Shown: positions 34,057 through 43,177, counted from the first letter of the stretch. The stretch: DNA of 64,000 nt from Poindextera sp035294785 (GCA_035294785.1 DATGKF010000121.1:8650-72649), one strand, 5' to 3'. Made by a program: numbers and translations. Notes: a model not told the origin generated them from the letters alone.

Positions 34057-35349
34057 ATGGTACGAGCGGTCCCGGGGCGCTACTGCAACGCGCGACGCCG
34101 GGTCCGTCGCGCAACACAGGGCGTCGCTGTGTCCGTCCTTGGCGTCTCAACCACCGAGCCGGACCACCCGGGCGCCGAGCTTGGCGCGGACACCCGCAGG
34201 CTCAATCCCGACGCCGCCGCGGCGCTGGCGCCTTACGCCGGCTCGCCGCTGCTCGACGCCGGGCAGCTCAACCTCATTTCGCTCGACGCCATCGCCACCC
34301 GGCCCCGCTGGCCGGTGCGACGCGACGCCGTCCACGACTACGCGGCCCGCACGCTCACACGGCATCTTGCCGAACAGGGCAGCTTCCTTCGCGTTTCCGA
34401 CACCGACTTCCTCGTCATCATGCCCGGCGAGCGGAAGTTCGCCGCCCAAGCGCGCTGCCTCCGCTACCTCGGCGAAATTCTCACCTACTTTCTCGGGGAG
34501 GCCCATCCGGCCGACCTCGCTGTCCGCTGTGTCAGCGCCATCGGCGCGCACGGCCTCGAGGCAAGGCTGGTGGACCCGGCGGCCGTGGGCGTCGCCGCCG
34601 AACGCGAGGATCGCGAAGCCCGCGCCGCCGAGGCAGCCTCCGAACGCGGCGCCCCGTTCACCGCCGCCGACGGCACGCGCGTGCGCGTCTCCTGCGTGCT
34701 GGAGCCGGTCTTCGAGCTCAAGCGGTTCGCCCGCATCGGCAACCGCATCGCCCGCCGGGTGATCCGGATGTCGGACGAGGTCGCGCTCAGCGCGGTGCAG
34801 CTCGCCAACCTGTCGCGCGCCGATATCGAGAAGATCGATGTCGCGACCATCGCCCGCGGCGTCGACCGCTTGCGCAGCCAGGGGCAGGAGCGCGAGCTGA
34901 CGCTGATTATCCCGGTCTCTTTCACCAGCCTGTCCAACCGCGGCAGCCGCGCGGCGCTCGCCGGCCTGCTCGGCGAGGCGAAGGCGCTGGTCGAGACCGG
35001 CGTCATCTGCGAGGTCCGCGACATCGAGGCCGTGCCCCAGACTGCGCTCGTCGAAGCCACGTCGCTGATCAAGCCCTACTGCATGTTCCTCACCGGCGGT
35101 CTCGCGGCCGCCCCGGGCCCGGCCCTCGCCAACCTCAAGGATACCAACCTGCACGCGCTCTCCTTCGAGGCGCCGGCGCAGGTCGGCGGCGACGCGGAGT
35201 TTCTCGGCTGGGCGCGCGAGGCGGTCACGTCGGCCAAACGTGTCGTTCGTTCGGCGATGATCTACCGCGTGGGCACGGCGCGGCAGGCCGGCCTCGCGGC
35301 CATGGTCGGCGCCACGCACGCGAGCCTGAGGCCAGCAGCCACCCGCTAG
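34057..35349 (+). CDS. Hypothetical protein (430 aa), possible degenerate signalling domain
   Basis: I do not recognise this protein. Residues ~68-150 contain LNLISLDAIATR and FLRVSDTDFLVIMPGERKFA, faintly like a degenerate GGDEF-type fold, but no GG[DE]EF motif exists. The second half has IRMSDEVALSAVQLANL and ELTLIIPVSFTSL, an alternation of helices and strands recalling EAL-like barrels without EAL residues. No signal peptide or membrane span is seen. An in-frame GTG at 34129 is an alternative start, since the first 24 residues are basic and unlike the rest. Its stop shares CTAG with the convergent histidine kinase stop. Confidence 0.75.
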   Translation: MVRAVPGRYCNARRRVRRATQGVAVSVLGVSTTEPDHPGAELGADTRRLNPDAAAALAPYAGSPLLDAGQLNLISLDAIATRPRWPVRRDAVHDYAARTLTRHLAEQGSFLRVSDTDFLVIMPGERKFAAQARCLRYLGEILTYFLGEAHPADLAVRCVSAIGAHGLEARLVDPAAVGVAAEREDREARAAEAASERGAPFTAADGTRVRVSCVLEPVFELKRFARIGNRIARRVIRMSDEVALSAVQLANLSRADIEKIDVATIARGVDRLRSQGQERELTLIIPVSFTSLSNRGSRAALAGLLGEAKALVETGVICEVRDIEAVPQTALVEATSLIKPYCMFLTGGLAAAPGPALANLKDTNLHALSFEAPAQVGGDAEFLGWAREAVTSAKRVVRSAMIYRVGTARQAGLAAMVGATHASLRPAATR

Positions 35350-37274
35350 CTCGCGGCCGCCACGTCCGGCTCGCCATCGGCGATGCGGGCGACCTCGGCG
35401 AGCAGGCTGGACGGCGAGATCGGTTTGGCGACCACGCCGTTGATCCCCGACTGCCGGTAGGTGACCAGCTGTTCGGGCATGACGTTGGCGGTCGTGGCCA
35501 CGATAGGGATCGAGCCCAGGGGAGGCGGCATGGCGCGGATGCGTCGGCTGGCTTCGACGCCGTCCATAACCGGCATCTGGATGTCCATGAAGATCAGGTC
35601 GAAGTGTGAGCGCTGAACGGCCGCCACGCCTTCGGCGCCATCGTTGGCCGTCTCGACCGTCGCGCCGAGCTGGCTCAGCATGCTGGTGGCGACGAGGCGG
35701 TTGGTCGGGTTGTCCTCGACGACCAGCACGCGCAAGCCGGAGAGCCAGCCCTCGCCCGCGCCGCCGGCCTCCGGCGTCGCGCAGGCCGGCGCGGCGACTT
35801 CCATCCAGAACGTCGAGCCGACGCCGGCCTCGCTGGTGAAGCCGACGTCGCCGCCCATCATTCGCGCCAGGCGGCGCGTGATGGCGAGGCCAAGGCCCGG
35901 CCCGCCGAAGCGGCGCGTGGAAGAGCCGTCGACCTGGCTGAACTGGCGGAACAGCGTGGCCTGGGCGTCCTTGGGGATGCCGATGCCCGTGTCCTCGACC
36001 TCCAGGCGCAGGCGCCGTCTTTCGCCGGCGCCGGACGCGGTCAGCGCGACCTTGACGTGGCCGGTGAGGGTGAACTTCACCGCGTTGCCGATCAGGTGGA
36101 AGGCCATCTTGCGCAACCGCGCGCCGTCGCCCTCGACCCAGCCGAGATCCTCCTGCACAGCCGCATCCAGCGTCAGGCCCTTGGCCGCGGCGGTCGGCCG
36201 CAGCAACGCGAGCACGTGCTCGATCCCGGCCGCGGGATCCAGCGGTTCGACGGACAGCTCGAGGCGGCCCGCCTCGACGTCCGAATAGTCGACGATGTCG
36301 TTGAGCAGGTCCGAGAGCCCGACGCCGGACTCCAGCGCCTTGTCGATCAGCCGCAATCGCTCCTTGCGCACCGGCTCGTGCTTCAAAAGGTGCAGGATGC
36401 CGAGCACGCCGTTCATCGGCGTCCTCAACTCGTGGCTCATGTTGGCCAGGAACTGGCTCTTCGCGGCGGCGGCGGTGAGCGCGGCCTGTTCGCCGGCGAC
36501 GGCCGCGTCGCGCGCCTTCACCAGGTCGGTCACGTCCTGAGCGATGCCGAGCGTTTCCCAACGGCCTGATTCGAATTGGCGCATGCCCTGGAAGGCGACG
36601 CGCATGTGCCGCCAGGCGCCCTTGCCTGAGCGCTCGCGGTATTCAACGACGTGCTCGGCGCCGGTCGCGAGCGTGTCTTGCCAAGCCTCGTCCAGCGCCC
36701 CGACGTCGCGCCAGTGTACGGTTTTGCGCACCCACTCGCCCGGCATGGTCCAGTCGGCGTCGGTCGCCGACGCCGGGCGGGTGAAGTCGGGGTTGAGGTC
36801 GTATGTGTCAGTGTCCGGATTGTAGCGCCAGATGGTCACGCCGGCGGACTGGCGGAGCATGCCGGCGGTGCGCTGGGCCTCCTGGCTCTCGAAGTCGCGC
36901 CGCCGCTCGGCGGTGATATCGCGCAGGATCATCAGCACCCAGCCGTTGTCGCCGCCGACCGCGTGGTTGCGCATCCAAAGCCAGCGTCCGTCGGCCGTGG
37001 AGATCCGGTGTTCGACCACCGCCCGCTCGGCCAGCGCCAGGCCATCGACCGCTCCATGAGCGGCCGCGCGATCGTCGGGGTGGACGTAGTCCCAGAACGA
37101 TCGATCCTCCGACTCCGGCGCCGGCCAACCCGTCAGGCTCGTCCAGGCCCCGTTTGTCTTGGTCAACGCGCCACGCTCGACCGCCATGAAGACATCGAGG
37201 CTGTTGGTGAAGAACCAGCTCATCGCCGCGACGGCGCCGCGCGGCGCGACCACTGTCTCGGGTTTGTCGACCAC
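35346..37274 (-). CDS. Hybrid sensor histidine kinase (PAS-PAS-HisKA-HATPase-REC)
   Basis: The 642-residue cytoplasmic hybrid kinase has PAS-like domains at ~20-125 (FWDYVHPDDRAAAHGAVDG) and ~135-250, ending in a PAC-type GIAQDVTDLVKARDAA. The dimerisation domain has phospho-acceptor H281 in FLANMSHELRTPMNG. The ATPase domain has N-box HLIGNAVKFT, VEDTGIGIP and RFGGPGLGLAIT. The C-terminal receiver has D564 in DLIFMDIQMPVMDG. No membrane span was found, so the signal is probably intracellular. The start is uncertain: GTG 37274 is used, with TTG 37304 and ATG 37223 as alternatives. No paired response regulator is adjacent; output likely goes through a phosphotransfer protein. Confidence 0.9.
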   Translation of the reverse strand: MVDKPETVVAPRGAVAAMSWFFTNSLDVFMAVERGALTKTNGAWTSLTGWPAPESEDRSFWDYVHPDDRAAAHGAVDGLALAERAVVEHRISTADGRWLWMRNHAVGGDNGWVLMILRDITAERRRDFESQEAQRTAGMLRQSAGVTIWRYNPDTDTYDLNPDFTRPASATDADWTMPGEWVRKTVHWRDVGALDEAWQDTLATGAEHVVEYRERSGKGAWRHMRVAFQGMRQFESGRWETLGIAQDVTDLVKARDAAVAGEQAALTAAAAKSQFLANMSHELRTPMNGVLGILHLLKHEPVRKERLRLIDKALESGVGLSDLLNDIVDYSDVEAGRLELSVEPLDPAAGIEHVLALLRPTAAAKGLTLDAAVQEDLGWVEGDGARLRKMAFHLIGNAVKFTLTGHVKVALTASGAGERRRLRLEVEDTGIGIPKDAQATLFRQFSQVDGSSTRRFGGPGLGLAITRRLARMMGGDVGFTSEAGVGSTFWMEVAAPACATPEAGGAGEGWLSGLRVLVVEDNPTNRLVATSMLSQLGATVETANDGAEGVAAVQRSHFDLIFMDIQMPVMDGVEASRRIRAMPPPLGSIPIVATTANVMPEQLVTYRQSGINGVVAKPISPSSLLAEVARIADGEPDVAAAS

Positions 37275-37359
37275 GGCGCACCTGTGGGTTGCGATCGACG
37301 CCAAACTGCTCTTACGGAGTAAATATTTGGTACGGCCAAGCTGCGCTGTGGCGGGCGCG

Positions 37360-38868
37360 TCAGGCCCGCTCGAACGCGAGGCCCGCCTTCAGGGATTCGA
37401 GATCGCGCCCGACGGTTGCGAGCGCTAACCTGCGGCCCGCCCTCCCGAGGACGACCGCCGCGTTTCCTTCGTCCAGCGAGCCCTCGATGGTCGGCGGATC
37501 GAAGGCTTCGGCGTGGCCGACATAGTTGATGGTCTGCCCCTGATGCACGCTCCAGAAGAAAGGCGTGTCGCGGTACGGCGAGGGGTCGCCCAGGATCGCC
37601 CGCGCCACGTGCTGGCCCTGCCGCTCGGCATGCACCCAGTGCTCGACGCGGATCGCTTGGCCGGTATGCGGATCGGGGTAGCGGGCGACGTCGCCGGCCG
37701 CGTAGACGTTCGGCGCGGCGCTGAGCTGGGCGTCGACGACGATGCCGTTGTCGACCATCAGGCCAGCCGCCGCGGCCAGCGCCACGCGCGGGCGCACGCC
37801 CATGCCGGCCACGACGAGGTCGGCCTCGATTTCGCCCTCGTCCAGCGCCAGCCGACTATCGGCGAAGCCCACGACCTTGCGGCCCAGGTGGAAGATGACG
37901 CCGGCGTCCTCGTGCAGGCGCCGCACCCAGCGGCCGATGTCGTCGCCAAGGATGCGGGCGAGCGGGATCGCCTCCGGCGCGGCCACGTGGACTTCGAGTC
38001 CGCGGTGGCGGAGGGCGGCCGCCGCCTCCAGCCCGATGAAGCTCGCGCCCACGACCGCGACGCGTTTGGCGCCCTCGGCCGCGGCAATGATGGCGTCGGC
38101 GTCCGCCAGACTGCGCAGGGTGAGCACCCTGGGGCCGTCGAAGCCGGGAATCGGCGGACGGAGCGGCTCGGCGCCGGTGGCGATCATAAGCGCGTCCCAG
38201 GCGAGGCTCTGTCCCGCCTTCAGCGTCGCCGTCCGTGCACGGATGTCCAGAGCCGCGATCTCGGTCTTCAGCTTCAGGTCGATGGCGTTGTCGCCGTACC
38301 AGTCGTCGCCCCTCAGCGGCATCCACTCCGCCGGCGCCTCGCCGGCGAGGTAGTCCTTCGAGCAGTTCGGCCGATCGTAAGGCGCGGTCGCATCGTTCGA
38401 GACGATCGTCACCTCGCCATCGAACCCCTCGCGGCGCAGCATCTCGGCCGCGGCGAATCCGGCCGCGCCACCGCCGGCGATCAGAACGCGCCGCGGGCCG
38501 GTCCGCTTCGGTTTCGGCGGCGCGGCCTCGGCCGCCGCGGTGACGTAGACCTTCCCCTCACGCTCCTCGACCGCCCAGCGGCTCACCGGATCGATCGCCG
38601 GCGCAGCCAGCGCCTCGCCGGTGCGCAGACAAAAGCGCGCGTGGTGCCAGGGGCAGCGCACCGTGTGGCCGACCAGCAACCCGTCGCCCAACGGCCCGTG
38701 ATAGTGGGTGCAGTGCGCGCCGATCGCATGGAGCTCGCCCTCGACGCGGGCGACCAGCACCGCGTCCTCGCCGACCCTGCCCACCAGCTTGCCGCCCTCC
38801 GGCACATCAGCGGCTGAAACGCCTTGCGTCAGGTCCGGACCCTGCGGCTCTTCGGCGTCGTTGCTCAT
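37360..38868 (-). CDS. FAD-dependent oxidoreductase with N-terminal Rieske domain (AIFM3-like)
   Basis: The 502-residue protein has an N-terminal Rieske [2Fe-2S] domain with ligands CTHYHGPLGDG (~53-63) and CPWHHARFCL (~72-81). A pyridine-nucleotide disulfide reductase fold follows, with FAD motif VLIAGGGAAGFAAAEML, NADH motif VAVVGASFIGLEAAAAL and VYAAGDVARYPDP. The same architecture is found in AIFM3/AIF-like proteins and in ferredoxin reductases fused to a ferredoxin. It is probably an NADH-dependent electron-transfer enzyme; its partner is unknown. ATG 38868 follows GGGAG. Confidence 0.9.
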   Translation of the reverse strand: MSNDAEEPQGPDLTQGVSAADVPEGGKLVGRVGEDAVLVARVEGELHAIGAHCTHYHGPLGDGLLVGHTVRCPWHHARFCLRTGEALAAPAIDPVSRWAVEEREGKVYVTAAAEAAPPKPKRTGPRRVLIAGGGAAGFAAAEMLRREGFDGEVTIVSNDATAPYDRPNCSKDYLAGEAPAEWMPLRGDDWYGDNAIDLKLKTEIAALDIRARTATLKAGQSLAWDALMIATGAEPLRPPIPGFDGPRVLTLRSLADADAIIAAAEGAKRVAVVGASFIGLEAAAALRHRGLEVHVAAPEAIPLARILGDDIGRWVRRLHEDAGVIFHLGRKVVGFADSRLALDEGEIEADLVVAGMGVRPRVALAAAAGLMVDNGIVVDAQLSAAPNVYAAGDVARYPDPHTGQAIRVEHWVHAERQGQHVARAILGDPSPYRDTPFFWSVHQGQTINYVGHAEAFDPPTIEGSLDEGNAAVVLGRAGRRLALATVGRDLESLKAGLAFERA

Positions 38869-39016
38869 GGCGGCGGCTCCCTGGTTCGACCGGTCAGACG
38901 CTTGCCCGCGCGCGGCGTTTCGTCAATCGCGGCGAGGCCGCGCGTCGGTCGAGCGGTTGCGGTTGACGCACGGCCGGCGGGCGTCGCAATTCAGACCGAC
39001 AACGGGGAGGGCGGGA

Positions 39017-39901
39017 ATGCGTTTCACCACAAGGCTTGCCGGGCTGGTTGTCGCACTAGCGATAGCGGCCGGGGCGGCGCATGCGGACACGATCCTCTTC
39101 GTTGGCAACAGCTTCACGTTCGGCGCGCTCTCGCCGGTGTGGAAGTTCCACGCGGCCGAGGTGAGCGACCTGAACGGCGGCGGCGTCGGCGGCGTGCCTG
39201 CGCTCTTCAAGCTCTTCACCGAAGAGGCCGGCCTCGACTACACCGTCAGCCTGGAGACGGTGGGCGGCAAGGACCTCCAGTTCCACCTCGACAACAAGCG
39301 CGCGGTCATCGACCAGTCATTCGACCACGTCGTGCTGCAGAGCTTCTCGACGCTCGACGCCGCCCACCCGGGCGACCCCGCCAGCCTGATCCGGTCCACC
39401 GCGGAGATGGCGCGGATGTTCCATGCGAAGAATCCGAAGGTCGATGTTTGGCTCGACGCCACCTGGTCGCGCGCGGATCAGACCTACCTCACTACCGGCC
39501 ACTGGTACGGCAAGCCCATCGGCCAGATGGGGATCGATGTCGAGCAGGCCTATTTGGCCGCAGCGGCTGGCGCGAACGCGGCGATGCCTGGAGCGGTGAG
39601 CGGCGTCGCGCCCGTTGGCCTAGCCTGGAACCGGGCGTTCGACACCGGGTTCGCGGACGCCGACCCCTACGACGGCATCCAGTTCGGGCAGGTGAATCTC
39701 TGGGCCTTCGAGGGCTATCACGCCTCCAGCTTCGGCTACTACATCGAAGCGCTGGTGATCTTCGGCGCCGTGACGGGCAAGGACCCGCTCAGTCTCGGCC
39801 CGCGCGAGACGGCGGCGACGGAGCTGGGTTTCTCGCCGGCGCAGACGACCGCCATGCAACAGATCGCCCACGACCAACTTGCCGCCAGCTTGAAGCGCTA
39901 G
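39017..39901 (+). CDS. Secreted SGNH/GDSL-like hydrolase
   Basis: The 294-residue protein has a signal peptide (RFTTRLAGLVVALAIAAGA, cleavage near AHA-DT). The start of an SGNH fold follows, with ILFVGNSFTFG carrying the expected block I serine. A downstream HASSFGYYIEALVIFG may supply the His. It resembles the uncharacterised SGNH-like/DUF4886 proteins rather than a known esterase. GGGGAGGG precedes ATG 39017. Its stop shares CTAG with the convergent SET gene. Confidence 0.75.
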   Translation: MRFTTRLAGLVVALAIAAGAAHADTILFVGNSFTFGALSPVWKFHAAEVSDLNGGGVGGVPALFKLFTEEAGLDYTVSLETVGGKDLQFHLDNKRAVIDQSFDHVVLQSFSTLDAAHPGDPASLIRSTAEMARMFHAKNPKVDVWLDATWSRADQTYLTTGHWYGKPIGQMGIDVEQAYLAAAAGANAAMPGAVSGVAPVGLAWNRAFDTGFADADPYDGIQFGQVNLWAFEGYHASSFGYYIEALVIFGAVTGKDPLSLGPRETAATELGFSPAQTTAMQQIAHDQLAASLKR

Positions 39902-40398
39902 CGTCGCAGCGCCTCGATCCGGCGCAGCAGGACCGGCGTCCAGTGGCGCCCATAGGTTGCCTGCAGGCGCTCGATCCGCCAGTCCTCGCCGCTGATGCGG
40001 CCGCGGCAAAGGGGCGAGCCGCAGCTGCAGGCCATCGCCCATGACGGGCTCAGCGAATGGGTCCCATAGTCGATCGTCAGCTCCTCGCCGCTGGCGACGT
40101 CGCGGCGCGCTGCGATGGTGACGGCGTCCAGGTGCCACAGGTTCGGGTCGCAGCCATGGTTGCCGTATCGCACCGGGTGCGCCGGATCGATCAGCAGGTG
40201 CGCGTTCTCGTCCAGCGCCACAGAGCTGTAGGGCTGCTCCAGCCGCGCTAGCGCGTCGTCGTCGATTACCCGGCCGCCCAGCCGGATGACGATCTCCCCG
40301 CGGGAGATGGGCGCGGTCGCAAAGAGGCCGAGGCCTTCGATCGGCGATGGGCGCGGCGCGGCCCTTTCGCTTAACCAGCAGCCAGGCGGGACGATCAC
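39898..40398 (-). CDS. SET-domain protein-lysine methyltransferase
   Basis: The 166-residue protein has the full SET layout: SPIEGLGLFATAPISRGEIV at the N-terminus, the pseudoknot NHGCDPNLWHL, EELTIDYGTHSLS, and a post-SET-like zinc cluster (CSCGSPLCRGRISG). It probably methylates lysine on a protein, target unknown. It starts at GTG 40398, overlapping the preceding GST stop by four bases (GTGA), so translation is probably coupled. The stop shares CTAG with the convergent SGNH gene. Confidence 0.85.
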   Translation of the reverse strand: MIVPPGCWLSERAAPRPSPIEGLGLFATAPISRGEIVIRLGGRVIDDDALARLEQPYSSVALDENAHLLIDPAHPVRYGNHGCDPNLWHLDAVTIAARRDVASGEELTIDYGTHSLSPSWAMACSCGSPLCRGRISGEDWRIERLQATYGRHWTPVLLRRIEALRR

Positions 40399-41072
40399 GG
40401 GGTCGCGGCCTGCTCGGCCGCCATCTTGCGGATCAGCGCGCGACGCTCCTCGAGCCCACGGTGCAGTTCGACCAGCACGCGCGCCGCATGCGCGTTCGTC
40501 TGGATCGCCGCCCAGTAGTCCGCGACCTTCCGCTGAGCGGGAATCGGGTCCTCGACATCGGCGGTCGGGATCACGTTCTCGATGAGGAAGAGGGCGGGCA
40601 CGAGGGTGCAGTCGGCGATGGTCAGCCGGCCCAAGACTGCGAAGCCGTCGGCGCCGATGTAGTTCGCCAGCGCGTTCACGCCGCGGACCACTTGCCCGGC
40701 CAGCAGGTCGCGCGTGCCCTCGTTGCGGGTCGAGCGGCGCGTCTGCCCGCCGAGCATGAACATGTTGTTGAGCAGGTAGATGTCGGCCAGGCGCGAGACG
40801 GTGCGGATGCGCGCGGTCTCCAGCGGCGTTTCGCCGAGCAGGCTCGGCGTCGGGAACGTCTCCTCCAGATATTCGGCGATCACTTCGGACTCCGGGATCA
40901 GCTGGCCATCGTCCAGCTCCAGCACGGGAATGCGGCCGAGCGGCGAGGTCTTCCACCACGCCTGCGTGCCGAACCCGGCCGGCCGCTCGAGCGCGATGTC
41001 GAGGCCCTTGGCGTAGATCTGCATGCGCACCTTGGCCGAGTAGGGGCTGAGATCGCCTGAGTAGAGTTTCAT
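40395..41072 (-). CDS. Glutathione S-transferase family protein
   Basis: The 225-residue GST has the thioredoxin-fold domain (KLYSGDLSPYSAKVRMQIYA, SPLGRIPVLELDDG, and ESEVIAEYLEE with the conserved Glu-Ser that binds the gamma-glutamyl group). An all-helical C-terminal domain includes FAVLGRLTIADCTLVPALF. ATG 41072 gives the standard size; the ORF upstream of it is not protein-like. It is followed with overlap by the SET gene. The electrophile or reductive substrate is unknown. Confidence 0.92.
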   Translation of the reverse strand: MKLYSGDLSPYSAKVRMQIYAKGLDIALERPAGFGTQAWWKTSPLGRIPVLELDDGQLIPESEVIAEYLEETFPTPSLLGETPLETARIRTVSRLADIYLLNNMFMLGGQTRRSTRNEGTRDLLAGQVVRGVNALANYIGADGFAVLGRLTIADCTLVPALFLIENVIPTADVEDPIPAQRKVADYWAAIQTNAHAARVLVELHRGLEERRALIRKMAAEQAATP

Positions 41073-41208
41073 AGCGTCGCCTTTGCGAGTCTGTCGCGAG
41101 ATAGACTGCGCCGCCGCCTCTTCGCCAAGCAAGCGCGCCTTCCCTCGCTGACGCCAAGCTGCGAAAAATGCGCCACCAGATGGAACGGACGGACGGAGGA
41201 CAACCGCC

Positions 41209-41697
41209 ATGGCCCAAGGCGTCGACACGCTGATCAGCCCGGAGATGGAGGAGGCCAAGGGCAAGTGGAGCGAGCCGCGCCACTCGCCGCCCATCGCGCT
41301 GTCGGACATCCGCAAGTGGGCGATCGCCACCTACTGGCCGGAGACGCCGCCGGCGATCTATTGGGACGAGGACTACGCCAAGACCACCCGCTGGGGCGGC
41401 GTCATCGCCCCGCGCGACTTCAATCCGTTTGCCTGGCCGGTTCGCCGGATGCGCCCGGCGGCCGCGGCCGCGCCGGTCAAGGGCGTGCGGCTGACCAGCA
41501 TCAACGGCGGCCAGACCGACACCTACGGCGTTCCCATGCGCCCCGGCGACGTCATCTCGACCCGAACGCGGCTCAAGGACTTCAACGAACGCCAGGGCCG
41601 CTTCGGGCTGATGCTGTACAGTTACAACGAGACGGAATGGACGAACCAGAAGGGCGAGTTCGTCCGCCGCCGCGTCGGCACAGGCATCCGCTACTAG
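41209..41697 (+). CDS. MaoC-like hydratase subunit (N-terminal type, FAS1-like dehydratase)
   Basis: The 162-residue hotdog-fold protein resembles MaoC N-terminal (FAS1 dehydratase-like) domains: PPAIYWDEDYAKTTRWGGVI, and GGQTDTYGVPMRPGDVIST. It lacks the catalytic Asp/His pair of hydratases. It is therefore likely the structural partner of the next gene in a heteromeric enoyl-CoA hydratase, as in HadAB or the ChsH1/ChsH2 type. GGAGGA precedes ATG 41209; the gap to the next gene is 14 bp. Confidence 0.8.
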   Translation: MAQGVDTLISPEMEEAKGKWSEPRHSPPIALSDIRKWAIATYWPETPPAIYWDEDYAKTTRWGGVIAPRDFNPFAWPVRRMRPAAAAAPVKGVRLTSINGGQTDTYGVPMRPGDVISTRTRLKDFNERQGRFGLMLYSYNETEWTNQKGEFVRRRVGTGIRY

Positions 41698-41711
41698 GGG
41701 AGGGGATCGAG

Positions 41712-42143
41712 ATGGCCATCAACGTCTACTTCGATGACCTGAAGGTCGGCGACGAGCTGCCGGCCTGGTCGCGCACCACGAACTTCATGCACTGGAACCG
41801 CTACGCGGCGGTGAACGACGAGTTCGTGCCCTTCCACATGGACGACGAGGACGGCCGCAAGGCCGGCAACGCCCAGGGCGCCTTCGGCATGGGCAACCTG
41901 CGCTACGCCTATCTCGTCAACGCGCTCACCGACTGGATCGGCGACGAGGGCGAGATCCGCGAGATCGGCTGTCAGTACCGCGCCATCAACCAGAAGAACG
42001 ACACCCTCACCGTCGTCGGCAAGGTGGTCGAAAAGGGCGTGGTCGACGGCGAGAACCAAGTGAAGCTCGACATCAATGTCACGAACCAGAACGGCGAGGC
42101 CACCTGCCCCGGCCACGCCATCGTGGTGCTGCCGAACCGCTAG
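41712..42143 (+). CDS. MaoC-family hydratase (catalytic subunit)
   Basis: The 143-residue hotdog protein has the R-hydratase-like segment NFMHWNRYAAVNDEFVPFHMDDE, in which the Asp/His equivalents probably form the catalytic dyad. GGNxT-type turns are replaced by NAQGAFGMG. Together with the preceding subunit it would hydrate an enoyl-CoA, perhaps in fatty-acid or sterol/aromatic degradation; the substrate is inferred from pairing only. AGGGGAGG precedes ATG 41712. Its stop shares CTAG with the convergent transglutaminase gene. Confidence 0.82.
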   Translation: MAINVYFDDLKVGDELPAWSRTTNFMHWNRYAAVNDEFVPFHMDDEDGRKAGNAQGAFGMGNLRYAYLVNALTDWIGDEGEIREIGCQYRAINQKNDTLTVVGKVVEKGVVDGENQVKLDINVTNQNGEATCPGHAIVVLPNR

Positions 42144-43033
42144 GCGGCGATAGCCTCGACCACCGGTTCGCTGCGGCTGGTGAGCGCGTTGAACACCTCA
42201 CGAGGGACCCGCAGCCGCGCGTCCTGCTCGTAGACGGCCCTCAGTTCGTCGAAGCGGGCGTCCGCATCCATCGTCAGGTCGGCCAGCCGGTCGATGAAGG
42301 CGAGGGCGTCGGCGTCCAAAGGCGGGGTCGGCTGCGGCGTCGCGCCCCAGACGTCCCACGGCAGCATCTCCATGTTGTTCAGGCTGGCGGCGTCGCGCAC
42401 CACGTTGCCGCCGATGAACCACAGACCCCACATGTCGAAGATGCCGAAGGCCATCGGGTCGGCCTTGCCGGCTCGGCACTGCTTCCACGCGTCGCCGGCG
42501 ATGATGAAACGGTCGCGCGGCGTATCCTTAGGATCGAAGTCGAGCTTGAGCGCGGCCGCCTGCAGAGCGTCCAACTGGGAGTCGACCAGCACCCAGCGCT
42601 CCTGCTCTCGGTTCCAGTATTCGACCACCCAGTGGTCGACGAACTTGCCCGCCTCGAAGTAGGCGCCGAAACCGGTGCGGCTGCGCGCGGGAACGCCCTG
42701 GGCGCGGAGGATCGCCGTCGTCAGCACCGCGAAGTGGCGGCAAACGCCCACCACACGGTCGTTCGGCTCGCGGCGCCGATCGAGCGGCGCCCCGGCGCCG
42801 AGCACGTCCAGGGACGCGCGCACGGTCCTGAGATGCTGCTGCGCGCCACGTTCGGGCGGCATCGTCAGCCCGTAAGCCTCGGCCCAGTGAAAATGGACCA
42901 TGTCGCCCTGCACGGCGCCGCACACGCCGGCGAGGTCGCGCGGCAGGGCGGCGACCGCGGCCGCATGCGGCCCGAGCGCCGTCATCGGTCCCGGCGTCGT
43001 GTAGAAGGCTTCGATCTCGCGGGGCAGGGGCAT
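42140..43033 (-). CDS. Transglutaminase-like cysteine protease-fold protein
   Basis: The 297-residue protein has the transglutaminase-like triad C98 (RVVGVCRHFAVLTTA), H134 (KFVDHWVVEYW) and D151 (RWVLVDSQLDA), with the usual spacing. No signal peptide is present, so it is cytoplasmic. ATG 43033 was chosen because GAGGAG lies nine bases upstream; an in-frame ATG at 43042 abuts that site. Such proteins are usually peptidases or cross-linkers; the substrate is unknown. It diverges from the amidase gene (144 bp gap). Confidence 0.85.
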   Translation of the reverse strand: MPLPREIEAFYTTPGPMTALGPHAAAVAALPRDLAGVCGAVQGDMVHFHWAEAYGLTMPPERGAQQHLRTVRASLDVLGAGAPLDRRREPNDRVVGVCRHFAVLTTAILRAQGVPARSRTGFGAYFEAGKFVDHWVVEYWNREQERWVLVDSQLDALQAAALKLDFDPKDTPRDRFIIAGDAWKQCRAGKADPMAFGIFDMWGLWFIGGNVVRDAASLNNMEMLPWDVWGATPQPTPPLDADALAFIDRLADLTMDADARFDELRAVYEQDARLRVPREVFNALTSRSEPVVEAIAA

Positions 43034-43177
43034 GGTTAGCATCTCCTCGTTAGGCGAGGCGAACCTTCGCATGCTGTCGACGTCGCGGTCTTGACCGCGA
43101 TTGCGGCGCCTCGGCCCGCGTGCGCATTGTCGCGCAACGGCAAGCCAGAGTGGGCCGAGGCAGCGCGGAGCTTCTCC

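Noticed and set aside
34147..36561. 804-codon minus-strand open frame
   Set aside because: Runs antisense to the 430-residue gene and out of frame with the histidine kinase; composition is shadow-like.
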